64,000 nt of DNA from assembly GCF_900583165.1 (NCBI RefSeq), contig NZ_UTKY01000091.1:1-64000 (forward strand). The letters are read 5' to 3'. Shown in pieces: positions 36,457 through 44,041 of the stretch (within the stretch, counting starts at the first letter, position 1; the number at the start of each line of letters is the position of its first letter). The DNA is from Pseudomonas viridiflava. GTDB lineage: Bacteria; Pseudomonadota; Gammaproteobacteria; Pseudomonadales; Pseudomonadaceae. The notes under the pieces were generated by a model that made no database searches, was not told where the DNA came from, and saw nothing but the letters and a program-made list of their open reading frames with translations. The position numbers and the translations under genes were made by a program.

Positions 36457-36481
36457 GCGACATTCACATACTTATCGCGAC
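36457..36481 (-). promoter_or_regulatory. Candidate GbdR-type site, GCGAC-N15-GCGAC
   Basis: Direct repeat GCGAC at 36457-36461 and 36477-36481 (20-bp period), which reads GTCGC-N15-GTCGC on the minus strand, pointing towards gbcB. Two half sites in the same orientation two helical turns apart fit an AraC-type activator. In P. aeruginosa gbcA and gbcB are activated by GbdR. Confidence 0.55.
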
Positions 36482-36528
36482 CAGCCCCCAACGACAGGGG
36501 GTTGCGCGTCGGGATCAGATTGGGCCAT

Positions 36529-36553
36529 GTCGCCCATGGATAAGGATCGTCGC
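36529..36553 (+). promoter_or_regulatory. Candidate GbdR-type site, GTCGC-N15-GTCGC
   Basis: Direct repeat GTCGC at 36529-36533 and 36549-36553 with exactly 15 bases between, on the plus strand facing gbcA. It is the mirror of the site at 36457-36481, so each divergent gene has its own copy. Confidence 0.55.
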
Positions 36554-36662
36554 AACGCCGGCCCCACACTCGCTCCCAACAACGACGCATTTTTTACGCC
36601 TTGCTGCAAACCTGATTAGCCACTTATCTCGGCCACACAGAATGGCCATGAGGACACACACG

Positions 36663-37958
36663 ATGGACGTCACCGCAACCTTAAGCTTGGGCGATCCGCT
36701 GGAACCCGCACGCAAGGCCACCGCGCAAATGCTGCAAGAGCGCGAGCGTACGTTTTCGCTGCCGCAGCCGTTTTACTCTGATGAGCGGCTGTTTGATATC
36801 GATATGCAGGAGATCTTCCAGAAAGAGTGGCTGATCGCTGGCATGACCTGCGAGATCCCCACCAAGGGCAACTACATCACCCTGCAAATCGGCAAAAACC
36901 CGATCATCGTGATCCGTGGCGCTGACGGCGTAGTGCATGCGTTCCACAACGTATGCCGCCACCGTGGCTCGCGCCTGTGCACCAGCGACAAAGGCAAGGT
37001 CGCCAAACTGGTCTGCCACTACCACCAGTGGACGTACGAGCTGGACGGCCGCTTGCTGTTCGCCGGCACCGAGATGGGCGCCGACTTCGACATGAAGCAG
37101 TACGGCTTGAAGCCTGTGAACGTGAAGACTGCCGGCGGCTACATCTTCATCAGCCTGGCCGAGAACCCGCCGGCCATCGACGACTTCCTGTCGACGCTCA
37201 GTCACTACATGGAACCCTACGACATGGAGAACACCAAGGTGGCGATTACCACCACCTTGGTCGAGAAAGCCAACTGGAAACTGGTGCTGGAAAACAACCG
37301 CGAGTGCTATCACTGCAACGCGTCGCACCCCGAATTGTTGAAGACCCTGTTGGAATGGGACGACGTCACCGACCCCCGCGCCGATCAGGCCTTCAAAGAC
37401 CACGTGGCCGCTTCGGCTGCTGCCTGGGATGCGGAGAAAATCCCGTATGCCCACGCCAGCTTCGGCCTGCGTAACCGCATCGTGCGCATGCCATTGCTCA
37501 AGGGCACCGTGTCGATGACCCTGGACGGCAAGCAGGGTTGCCAAAAATTGATGGGCCGCATCAAGAACCCGGACCTGGGCTCGATGCGCATCCTGCATCT
37601 GCCCCACTCGTGGAACCACTGCATGGGCGACCACATCATCGTGTTCACCGTATGGCCGATCAGTGCGCAGGAAACCATCGTCACGACCAAGTGGATCGTG
37701 CACAAGGATGCTGTGGAAGGCGTGGACTATGACGTTGAGCGTATGCGCCAGGTGTGGGACGCCACCAACGACCAGGACCGTCGCCTGGCTGAAGAAAACC
37801 AGCGCGGTATCAACTCCACTGCGTACCAACCCGGCCCGTACTCCAAGACCTATGAGTTCGGCGTGGTGAACTTCGTTGACTGGTACAGCGAGCGCTTGCT
37901 CAGCAATCTGGGGGCAGCGCCAGCGCCGTACCTCAAAGGTGTGGCCGTACACGAATAA
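36663..37958 (+). CDS. gbcA: Glycine betaine demethylase oxygenase component GbcA (Rieske)
   Basis: A 431-residue Rieske non-heme iron oxygenase that demethylates glycine betaine to dimethylglycine, releasing formaldehyde. The Rieske 2Fe-2S ligands are C98, H100, C118 and H121 (CRHRGSRLC ... CHYHQW); the mononuclear iron site lies in NNRECYHCNASHPE near residues 215-228. The ATG at 36663 has GAGGA eight bases upstream; earlier in-frame ATGs (such as 36648) lack a ribosome site. It works with GbcB encoded divergently and feeds the dgc and sox steps. Confidence 0.96.
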   Translation: MDVTATLSLGDPLEPARKATAQMLQERERTFSLPQPFYSDERLFDIDMQEIFQKEWLIAGMTCEIPTKGNYITLQIGKNPIIVIRGADGVVHAFHNVCRHRGSRLCTSDKGKVAKLVCHYHQWTYELDGRLLFAGTEMGADFDMKQYGLKPVNVKTAGGYIFISLAENPPAIDDFLSTLSHYMEPYDMENTKVAITTTLVEKANWKLVLENNRECYHCNASHPELLKTLLEWDDVTDPRADQAFKDHVAASAAAWDAEKIPYAHASFGLRNRIVRMPLLKGTVSMTLDGKQGCQKLMGRIKNPDLGSMRILHLPHSWNHCMGDHIIVFTVWPISAQETIVTTKWIVHKDAVEGVDYDVERMRQVWDATNDQDRRLAEENQRGINSTAYQPGPYSKTYEFGVVNFVDWYSERLLSNLGAAPAPYLKGVAVHE

Positions 37959-37993
37959 ACATTCAGGTCAATCCAACTGTAAATGCAGGCTCT

Positions 37994-38080
37994 GTGGGAG
38001 GGGGCTTGCCCCCGATAGCGGAGTGTCAGTCTAAGCATCTTTCACAGACCCACCGCCATCGGGGGCAAGCCCCCTCCCAC
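37994..38080. repeat. REPIN, GTGGGAGGGGGC family, tail-to-tail layout
   Basis: Inverted copies at 37994-38016 and 38058-38080 just after gbcA. Confidence 0.9.
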
Positions 38081-38824
38081 ATTGAGTTCTGCGCACTGTT
38101 CAAACTTTAAGCAATTCCCGAGCAGCCCTCTGATCTCCTGCCCTCCAGCCTTTCTCCAACAACTTATCCACAAAGCCACCCACAGCAATTGTGGGCAACT
38201 GCGTTGTCGTGGCTTAAATAACTCAAGAAAATCCGTGACTTATTCAACTTCACGGTTTTAACCCACACCTGATCAATTATTGACCATATCTCCAGACGCC
38301 AGTTAAACCGTGGCCTGTAGCAGTACGCAAACACCTTATCCACAGAACCGCCAACAGAGATTGGGTGTAACTCTGAAAGCGCTGTGGAAAACCTTGTCAA
38401 AGCGTCATAAACCGGGACTTTTCAGGCTTTCATTCTCATCCGCCGCCATTTTGATCATTTATTGATCATTTCAATGAGAACCTCTATTCATATGGCCTAC
38501 AGACAATAGCGAACATCTTATCCACAGAAGCGCCAACAGACTTTGGGGGCAAATCCAAAACGTATAGAGCCTTTATCCACAGAAAAATGCTCGTAAAAAC
38601 CGCAACTTAGCCTGGTTGTTTTTCGTACACGAGCCTGTAACCCTTAATCGACGTGACCTGTAGACAGACACCAACACCTTATCCACAGCTCCGCACACAG
38701 CGATTGTGGGTAAGGTGGCCCCTGTACAAAGACCATCCTGCATCTACACTCTCCCTTGCAGTTAATTTCATATGCCTGGGTTTATGCGGAAGTCCTTGGC
38801 GGGCGAAAAGGAGACACGACGGTG
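38081..38824. other. Gene-free region with degenerate repeats carrying DnaA-type boxes
   Basis: No convincing gene is present in this 744-base stretch. It holds five exact TTATCCACA boxes, all in the same orientation, at 38164, 38336, 38518, 38573 and 38679, most followed by G. Around the boxes further sequence recurs with a period of roughly 160-180 bases: GGCCTGTAG or GACCTGTAG shortly before, AACACC directly before, CCAACAGA and TTGGG shortly after, and TGATCA-ATTATTG-type palindromes (38269-38285, 38453-38470) between. It lies upstream of the secretion cluster and is AT-richer than its flanks. Confidence 0.7.
38164..38687 (+). repeat. Four to five degenerate tandem repeats with TTATCCACA boxes
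   Basis: Box positions 38164-38172, 38336-38344, 38518-38526, 38573-38581 and 38679-38687; spacing of the main four is 172, 182 and 161 bases. Repeat identity outside the core blocks is low, so the units are old or selected only at the core. Confidence 0.65.
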
Positions 38825-39319
38825 ATGTGGCAGGGTCAACCCAGCCATCACTGCGCCAAAGGTTTTACGCTGATTGAATTGCTACTGACGCTGGCCCTGC
38901 TGGCCACGCTCGCGACAGTGGCTTATCCGCTGACAGCGCTGATGGGTAAACGCGATCGGGAACTCGACTTGCAGCGTTCGTTGCGGGAGATCCGTCGCGC
39001 CATTGATTCCTACAAAGAAGCCTCCGATGACGGTCGCATCGAAAAGAGCGTTACCGACAGCGGTTATCCGCCCAGCTTGAAAAGCCTGGTGGAGGGCGTG
39101 ACCGATAAGACCAACCTGCAAGGCAAAAAACTCTATTTTCTACGGCGCATCCCTCGCGATCCGGTATGCGAGTGCCCTGAACTTGCGTCCGACAATACCT
39201 GGCAACTGCGCAGCTACAAAAGCACTGCCGACAACCCACAAGAGGGAGAAGATGTATTCGACGTTTCATCCCGCAGCACCGGGGAGAGTTTGAATGGAAC
39301 GTTATACAGCCACTGGTAA
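38825..39319 (+). CDS. Type II secretion-type pseudopilin (first of cluster)
   Basis: A 164-residue pseudopilin with a 13-residue leader ending in the prepilin peptidase site G^FTLIELLLTLALLATLA (F+1, E+5 present), a long N-terminal helix, then KRDRELDLQRSLREIRRAIDSY and a C-terminal globular part. It would be processed by a PilD-type peptidase that is not encoded here. AAGGAGA lies 10 bases before this ATG and seven before a GTG at 38822, so the start may be the GTG. It overlaps the next pseudopilin by 26 bases, which implies translational coupling. Confidence 0.85.
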   Translation: MWQGQPSHHCAKGFTLIELLLTLALLATLATVAYPLTALMGKRDRELDLQRSLREIRRAIDSYKEASDDGRIEKSVTDSGYPPSLKSLVEGVTDKTNLQGKKLYFLRRIPRDPVCECPELASDNTWQLRSYKSTADNPQEGEDVFDVSSRSTGESLNGTLYSHW

Positions 39320-39674
39320 TCGGGGTTTCACCCTGATCGAATTGCTGGTGGTCATGGCGATCATCGCCACCCTCATGACCCTGGTCACCCCTCAATATTT
39401 TCGCCAGCACAGCAAGGCGCAGGAAACCGTGCTGCGGCATAACCTTTCCACAATCCGCCAGGCCCTGGACCAATACCGCGAAGACCATGGCGCCAACCCC
39501 GAGTCGCTGCAGGCATTGGTGGACAAACGCTACCTGCGGGAGGTTCCAAAAGACCCCGTAACCGGCAGCCGTGACACCTGGCAACTGCAGGCTTCCGACG
39601 AACAAGGCCTGGGTGACGTACGCAGTGGCGCACCTGGAAATGCCAGTGACGGGAGCGCCTATGCAGACTGGTAA
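39294..39674 (+). CDS. GspG-like pseudopilin (second of cluster)
   Basis: A 126-residue prepilin-like protein: leader MERYTATGNRG^FTLIELLVVMAIIATLM, followed by the GspG-like LSTIRQALDQYREDHGANPESLQALVDKRYLREVPKDPVTG. The LPKDPWG-type calcium loop of major pseudopilins is represented by VPKDPVTGS. GGGGAGAG precedes the ATG. The gene overlaps both neighbours (26 and 14 bases). Confidence 0.85.
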   Translation: MERYTATGNRGFTLIELLVVMAIIATLMTLVTPQYFRQHSKAQETVLRHNLSTIRQALDQYREDHGANPESLQALVDKRYLREVPKDPVTGSRDTWQLQASDEQGLGDVRSGAPGNASDGSAYADW

Positions 39675-40176
39675 ACAATGCCAGCACGGCTCGGTGTTCA
39701 TGGGCATGTTGGTGACCGTGGCCGTGGTGGCCGTGATGCTGATGGAAACCGGCACGCTGTGGTCCAGCGTGCTGCAGCGCGAGCGTGAGCTGGAGTTGTT
39801 GGCGCGGGGCAATGAGATTCGCCGGGCGATCGGGCTTTATTACCGAGAGGGCAACACCTTCCCCAAGAAACTCGAAGACCTGGTACTCGACCGCCGCCAA
39901 CCGACGACCAAGCGCTACCTGCGCAAGGTCTACGACGACCCACTCACCGGCACTGCCGATTGGGGCGTCGTTGAAGGGCCAGGCGAAACCATCATGGGCG
40001 TGCTCAGCCAAGCCAAGGGCACGCCGTTCAAGCAAGGTAACTTTGCAGTCATCAATCAAGGTTTTACAGGGCAAGGTAGTTATCAAGGGTGGGTGTTTCT
40101 GCATGGCTCTGTGCAGAGTAATCCTGCAACCCGCGTCGCTCCCATGGGAGATCAGCTGACCAATGACGGCAATTAA
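39661..40176 (+). CDS. Divergent minor pseudopilin-like protein without the canonical motif
   Basis: A 171-residue protein with a single N-terminal hydrophobic helix (QHGSVFMGMLVTVAVVAVMLM) and the same RERELELLARGNEIRRAIGLYYREG block that follows the helix in the first pseudopilin. The usual G^F-x-x-x-E is replaced by HG^SVFMG, so position +5 is glycine, not glutamate; loss of Glu5 is known for the tip pseudopilin GspK. It probably is a minor or tip subunit. GGGAG lies before the ATG at 39661. Confidence 0.75.
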   Translation: MQTGKQCQHGSVFMGMLVTVAVVAVMLMETGTLWSSVLQRERELELLARGNEIRRAIGLYYREGNTFPKKLEDLVLDRRQPTTKRYLRKVYDDPLTGTADWGVVEGPGETIMGVLSQAKGTPFKQGNFAVINQGFTGQGSYQGWVFLHGSVQSNPATRVAPMGDQLTNDGN

Positions 40177-40239
40177 ATAATCACACTGATCGTTCCAGCA
40201 GTTCGGAACTTGTTTATCTGAATTGAAGGTGACTAGAGC

Positions 40240-41760
40240 ATGAACATATTAATACGGCATACACGACATCTGGTCCTGTGCCTGCTGGCTGCAACATTGC
40301 TGGCACCAGAGTTGAGCTGGGCGCATGGAGAAACGGGATACCCGATAAGCAGAGGGGCTAACTGCAAAGTGACAGGGGGTCATTGGTCAGGAACCATTAA
40401 TGATAAAGGATGTGCAACTGCAGCAGCCATCCATTCTACCGATGCTGAGAAGGCCTACCCCGTTGACCACTTCCACGAGTTTGCAATTAACACGTGGTCG
40501 GCGACTACACCCATAGACGAGATACTGAGCCTACTTAAACCCGGCATGGTGTGCTCGGCTAACGACTCGAAAAAACGAAGTATGGATGTGCCTAACCCCG
40601 ACTGGAAAAAGACCTACCTACAGTCAGGAACCACGGTTGATATACAGCTACTGATGACGGCGATCCATGTCCCCAGCCGGGCCTTCGTGTTTATAACAAA
40701 ACCTGGGTTCAACTCTGCTACTACTGCCGTGAGCGCAACTGATCTCGTCCCGCTGGGCGGGGTTCACACACTGACCTCCGCAAAAACCAATTGGCAAAGC
40801 CTTCAACCACCTATTTCCTCGATCCTGAGCACAGCGGGATATGTAATCCTGCCGACGCCCATTCCTGGCGGCCTGACAGGTTCTGCCGTAATAGTTGTCA
40901 TATGGGCCCGAGACGACGGCCCCGGCGAAACGTTCGTCAACTGTAGCGACGTGATCTTTGAGAACCCTGGAAACCCGACCGCTAATGACCTTGGCCCAAC
41001 TCTAGATCCGGGGACACAGATTGCAAAACCCGGCGATACTATTCGGCACCGGGTCATTAGCAAAGGTACAGACGTCAGTGATGTAAAAATATTGATCACG
41101 GAACAAAACATAGCCCCTATCCAATGGATGACGGAGCTAAAACAAAAAATCACTACTCCAGGGCTTGCAATTGGAGAGATGAAAAATAACCAAATTGTCT
41201 ATAACAACGTTGACGCAGAGAAAAACCATACCTGGTTCACTGACAAAGATGCGCAGCAAGTGAGCTCGGTTCTGTCTGACGAAGGCCCGGGCCCGATTGA
41301 TCCAACACCGCCCACAGCTCATATCACGGGGCCTACGGTTGTTAAATCCGGACAGGCCATTACCTTTAGCGGTGCTGGATCGTCTGCGAAAAATGGGACG
41401 CCGTTGTATCAATGGACTTTCCAATTACTACAAGGCCCTCAAAACGGACCTACCGCGAGCGGTAATGCTTTGGTGGTCACCACGCCAACCCAATCCCAAG
41501 CGCGCCTCAACGTGCGTGATCCGAAGAACGGCAAAAACGCTCAGGCAGTGCTTGATTTCACCGTGATGCCCGACAGCGGCGGAACCCACCCTGACTACAA
41601 GGAAGGCACCGCTTACAAGGATGGCGATATCGTGACCCACAACGGCAAAAACTATAAGTGCAAACCACACCCTTACACCGCCTGGTGTGCCGGTGCGGGT
41701 TGGGCCTATGCGCCGGGCTCTGGTACCGCCTGGCAACAAGCCTGGGATGAGGTGCAATAA
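40240..41760 (+). CDS. AA10 lytic polysaccharide monooxygenase with CBM5/12 chitin-binding domain
   Basis: A 506-residue secreted protein. The signal peptide (residues 1-28, ending SWA) leaves H29 as mature N-terminus (HGETGYP), the first ligand of the copper histidine brace; the second is probably H143 in TAIHVPSRAFVFITKP, which aligns with the family's ARH-type motif. The AA10 domain ends near NCSDVIFENP (about 245). A central linker and a PKD/Ig-like domain (about 350-440, PTAHITGPTVVKSGQAITFSG) precede a C-terminal CBM5/12 (YKEGTAYKDGDIVTHNGKNYKCK ... W). It oxidatively cleaves chitin-like polymers (family knowledge) and, by position, is a likely cargo of the secretion system around it. 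Confidence 0.88.
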   Translation: MNILIRHTRHLVLCLLAATLLAPELSWAHGETGYPISRGANCKVTGGHWSGTINDKGCATAAAIHSTDAEKAYPVDHFHEFAINTWSATTPIDEILSLLKPGMVCSANDSKKRSMDVPNPDWKKTYLQSGTTVDIQLLMTAIHVPSRAFVFITKPGFNSATTAVSATDLVPLGGVHTLTSAKTNWQSLQPPISSILSTAGYVILPTPIPGGLTGSAVIVVIWARDDGPGETFVNCSDVIFENPGNPTANDLGPTLDPGTQIAKPGDTIRHRVISKGTDVSDVKILITEQNIAPIQWMTELKQKITTPGLAIGEMKNNQIVYNNVDAEKNHTWFTDKDAQQVSSVLSDEGPGPIDPTPPTAHITGPTVVKSGQAITFSGAGSSAKNGTPLYQWTFQLLQGPQNGPTASGNALVVTTPTQSQARLNVRDPKNGKNAQAVLDFTVMPDSGGTHPDYKEGTAYKDGDIVTHNGKNYKCKPHPYTAWCAGAGWAYAPGSGTAWQQAWDEVQ

Positions 41761-41805
41761 GCTCATGGCATATGCATTAAGCCAATAAACCCAAGCGCCA
41801 AACGT

Positions 41806-41831
41806 TATAGGGCGCCTCACGGCGCCCTATA
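41806..41831 (+). terminator. Hairpin after the LPMO gene
   Basis: Perfect 11-bp stem TATAGGGCGCC / GGCGCCCTATA with loop TCAC, 46 bases after the stop codon. No T-run follows, so it may reduce rather than stop transcription into the next gene. Confidence 0.6.
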
Positions 41832-41958
41832 TCGCGCAACGCTACAGTTGAATAAGTACTGGTTTCAACGCAGTTCTACCGGCGGTGCCCGTCTAAATAG
41901 CGGGCCGGGAGAGTTATACACAACCGCCTTACCTTGGCACTCCCAACAGGGTATTTCC

Positions 41959-42390
41959 ATGCGCGCACCTACACTTATCCACAGCACTCAACGCGGCTTC
42001 ACCTTGCTGGAGTTGCTGGTCGTATTGCTGATCATCGCCCTCCTTGCCGGCTACGTCGGCCCCAAGATGTTCGACCGCCTTGAACTGGCCAAAGTCCAAA
42101 CCGCCCAGGGCCAGATGAAATCCCTGGCGGATGCCTTGAACCAGTACCGACTGGACAATGGCACTTACCCCGACGAGGCTCTCGGGCTCAACGCACTGAC
42201 CACACGACCCGCCAACACTAATAATTGGCAGGGACCGTATTTAAAGGCGCTGCCACCCGACCCGTGGGGCAACCCGTATCTGTTCAAAAACCCCGGCTCC
42301 CCGCCCAACGATGCCGAAATCATTTCCTTGGGCCGCGATGGCAAGGCCGGGGGTGTGAATACCTACGCCGACATCGTGTATGGCCTTTGA
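41959..42390 (+). CDS. gspG: Major pseudopilin GspG
   Basis: A 143-residue major pseudopilin. The leader ends at RG^FTLLELLVVLLIIALLAGYVGPKMF, followed by the standard KVQTAQGQMKSLADALNQYRLDNGTYPDEALGLNAL and the calcium-site segment KALPPDPWGNPYLFKNPG, all typical of GspG. It forms the pseudopilus that pushes cargo through the secretin. The ATG at 41959 was chosen because upstream codons are not conserved. Confidence 0.93.
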   Translation: MRAPTLIHSTQRGFTLLELLVVLLIIALLAGYVGPKMFDRLELAKVQTAQGQMKSLADALNQYRLDNGTYPDEALGLNALTTRPANTNNWQGPYLKALPPDPWGNPYLFKNPGSPPNDAEIISLGRDGKAGGVNTYADIVYGL

Positions 42391-42391
42391 T

Positions 42392-42856
42392 ATGCGCGCG
42401 CAGTGGCTCGTCCTGACCCTGCTGTACCTCGCAGACTCCGTCCAGGCCAACTGCTGGCAACAGGCGGCCAGCCGGTACCACGTCGACCCGCTGTTGCTGT
42501 ATGCCATCGCCAGGGTCGAGTCCAACCTCAACCCCCGCGCCCGCAACGTCAACAGTGACGGCAGCCAGGACATCGGCCTGATGCAAATCAACAGCCGCCA
42601 CTTGCCCGCGCTCGCCCAGTTCGGCATTACCGAACAGCACCTGCTCACCCAGCCCTGTACCAGTGTCATGGTAGGTGCGTGGATCCTGGCAGGGTTCGTT
42701 AGAGAAAAGGGCTACAACTGGCAGGCCGTCGGGGCGTATAACGCCGGCGGCAAGCCGGGTCGAGAGGCACGGCGCTCGCGCTATGCCCGCGCGGTCTGGG
42801 CTTATTACGGCGAGCTGCTGCAGCAGCGCCAGCAACGGGCGGAGCAGAGACCATGA
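42392..42856 (+). CDS. Small lytic transglycosylase (SLT domain), secretion-associated
   Basis: A 154-residue exported muramidase-like protein: short signal peptide (about residues 1-19, ending VQA), then the SLT fold with catalytic E in AIARVESNLNPRARN, GSQDIGLMQINSRHLPAL and GAYNAGG. Such enzymes open peptidoglycan for trans-envelope machines (IagB type). Start is ATG at 42392 just after the gspG stop (TGATATG); an ATG at 42380 overlapping gspG is also possible. It overlaps gspF by four bases. Confidence 0.85.
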   Translation: MRAQWLVLTLLYLADSVQANCWQQAASRYHVDPLLLYAIARVESNLNPRARNVNSDGSQDIGLMQINSRHLPALAQFGITEQHLLTQPCTSVMVGAWILAGFVREKGYNWQAVGAYNAGGKPGREARRSRYARAVWAYYGELLQQRQQRAEQRP

Positions 42857-44037
42857 TCGATATCGACGCGCGCATCATCCGTGACGGCCATCTGCAAACA
42901 TTGCGACTGCAGGCGGTGGACATGGCCCACGCACGTCAGCAACTGCAAGCCGGTGGCGTCCAGGTCATCTCACTCAGGGCCCGGCGTCACCTCACCTTGC
43001 CCGGCCGTCGCCCCAAGTTCGCGTTGGGTCTGTTTATCCAGGAACTGGTGGTATTGCTGGACGCCGGCCTGGTGTTGGTGGAAGCCGTGGAAACCCTGCG
43101 TGACAAGGCACCACCGGGTATCAACCGACAGGTCATGAGCGATTTGCTGGCGTCGATGTACGAAGGCAACTCGCTGTCCAGGGCTATGCAACTCAAGCCA
43201 CAGACCTTTCCTGAACTGTTGGTTGCCACCGTGGCCTCGTCGGAACACAGCGGCCAGCTGGCCGTGGCCCTGCGCCGCTACCACCATTTCGAAGCTCATC
43301 TGGAGACGGTTAAAAAACGCGTCAGCGGTGCCCTGATGTATCCCCTGGTGGTGCTAAGTGTGGGCGCGTTGATCCTGGTATTTCTGCTGTTTTTCGTGAT
43401 CCCGCGCTTTGCTTCGGTGTTCGATGCGGTCGCCGACTTGCCTGCCACGGCGCGCTTTATGGTGTGGTGGGGGGCGCTGGTGGATACGCGAGGCACTGAA
43501 TTGCTAATCGGCCTGGCGCTGGCAGCAGTCGCCCTGGTGCTGCTGTTTCGCAGCGCGGCCTTCAAGCGCCGTGCAGCCAACCTGTTCTGGAAAATCCCTA
43601 GCCTGGGCGCCCAGCGCACGCTGTTTATCCTCGCGCGGTTCTACCGCACCGCCGGGATGTTGTTGATGGGAGGCATGCCGGTAGTCACGGCGGTGCAACT
43701 GTCCGGCGCGCTGCTACCCCCTGAGCGTGAGGGCGACCTGCGCCACGCGCTGACCGATATCCAGGCGGGCCAGCCCCTGTCCACCGCTCTGGCCCGCCAT
43801 CAACTGACCACTCCCGTCGCTGAACGCCTGCTGCGCGTAGGCGAGCAAAGCGGCGAGCTGGCGTCGATGTGTGAGCGCATCGCACAGTTTCACGACGAAG
43901 CGCTGGAGCGAGCCATCGAGCTGTTCAGCAAGGTCTTCGAGCCACTGCTGATGCTGGTAGTGGGCGGGTTGATCGGCCTGATCGTATTCATGCTGTACAT
44001 GCCGATTTTCGAATTGGCCGGGTCTATCCAGGGGTAG
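42853..44037 (+). CDS. gspF: Type II secretion inner-membrane platform protein GspF
   Basis: A 394-residue polytopic platform protein with duplicated GspF domains (about residues 60-185 and 260-385) and three membrane helices near 160-185, 210-230 and 365-388. Motifs such as FIQELVVLLDAGLVLVEAVETL and RFYRTAGMLLMGGMPVVTAV are characteristic. It links the ATPase GspE to pseudopilus assembly. The ATG overlaps the transglycosylase stop codon. Confidence 0.94.
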   Translation: MIDIDARIIRDGHLQTLRLQAVDMAHARQQLQAGGVQVISLRARRHLTLPGRRPKFALGLFIQELVVLLDAGLVLVEAVETLRDKAPPGINRQVMSDLLASMYEGNSLSRAMQLKPQTFPELLVATVASSEHSGQLAVALRRYHHFEAHLETVKKRVSGALMYPLVVLSVGALILVFLLFFVIPRFASVFDAVADLPATARFMVWWGALVDTRGTELLIGLALAAVALVLLFRSAAFKRRAANLFWKIPSLGAQRTLFILARFYRTAGMLLMGGMPVVTAVQLSGALLPPEREGDLRHALTDIQAGQPLSTALARHQLTTPVAERLLRVGEQSGELASMCERIAQFHDEALERAIELFSKVFEPLLMLVVGGLIGLIVFMLYMPIFELAGSIQG

Positions 44038-44041
44038 CGCC

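Noticed and set aside
38164..38687. Chromosome origin (oriC) based on DnaA boxes
   Set aside because: No dnaA-dnaN-recF-gyrB or rpmH neighbours and no AT-rich unwinding repeats next to the boxes; listed only as a possible DnaA-binding array.
39698..39943. Small antisense frames within the pseudopilin genes
   Set aside because: No ribosome sites and arginine/proline-rich shadow composition; the plus-strand pseudopilins overlap and account for the region.
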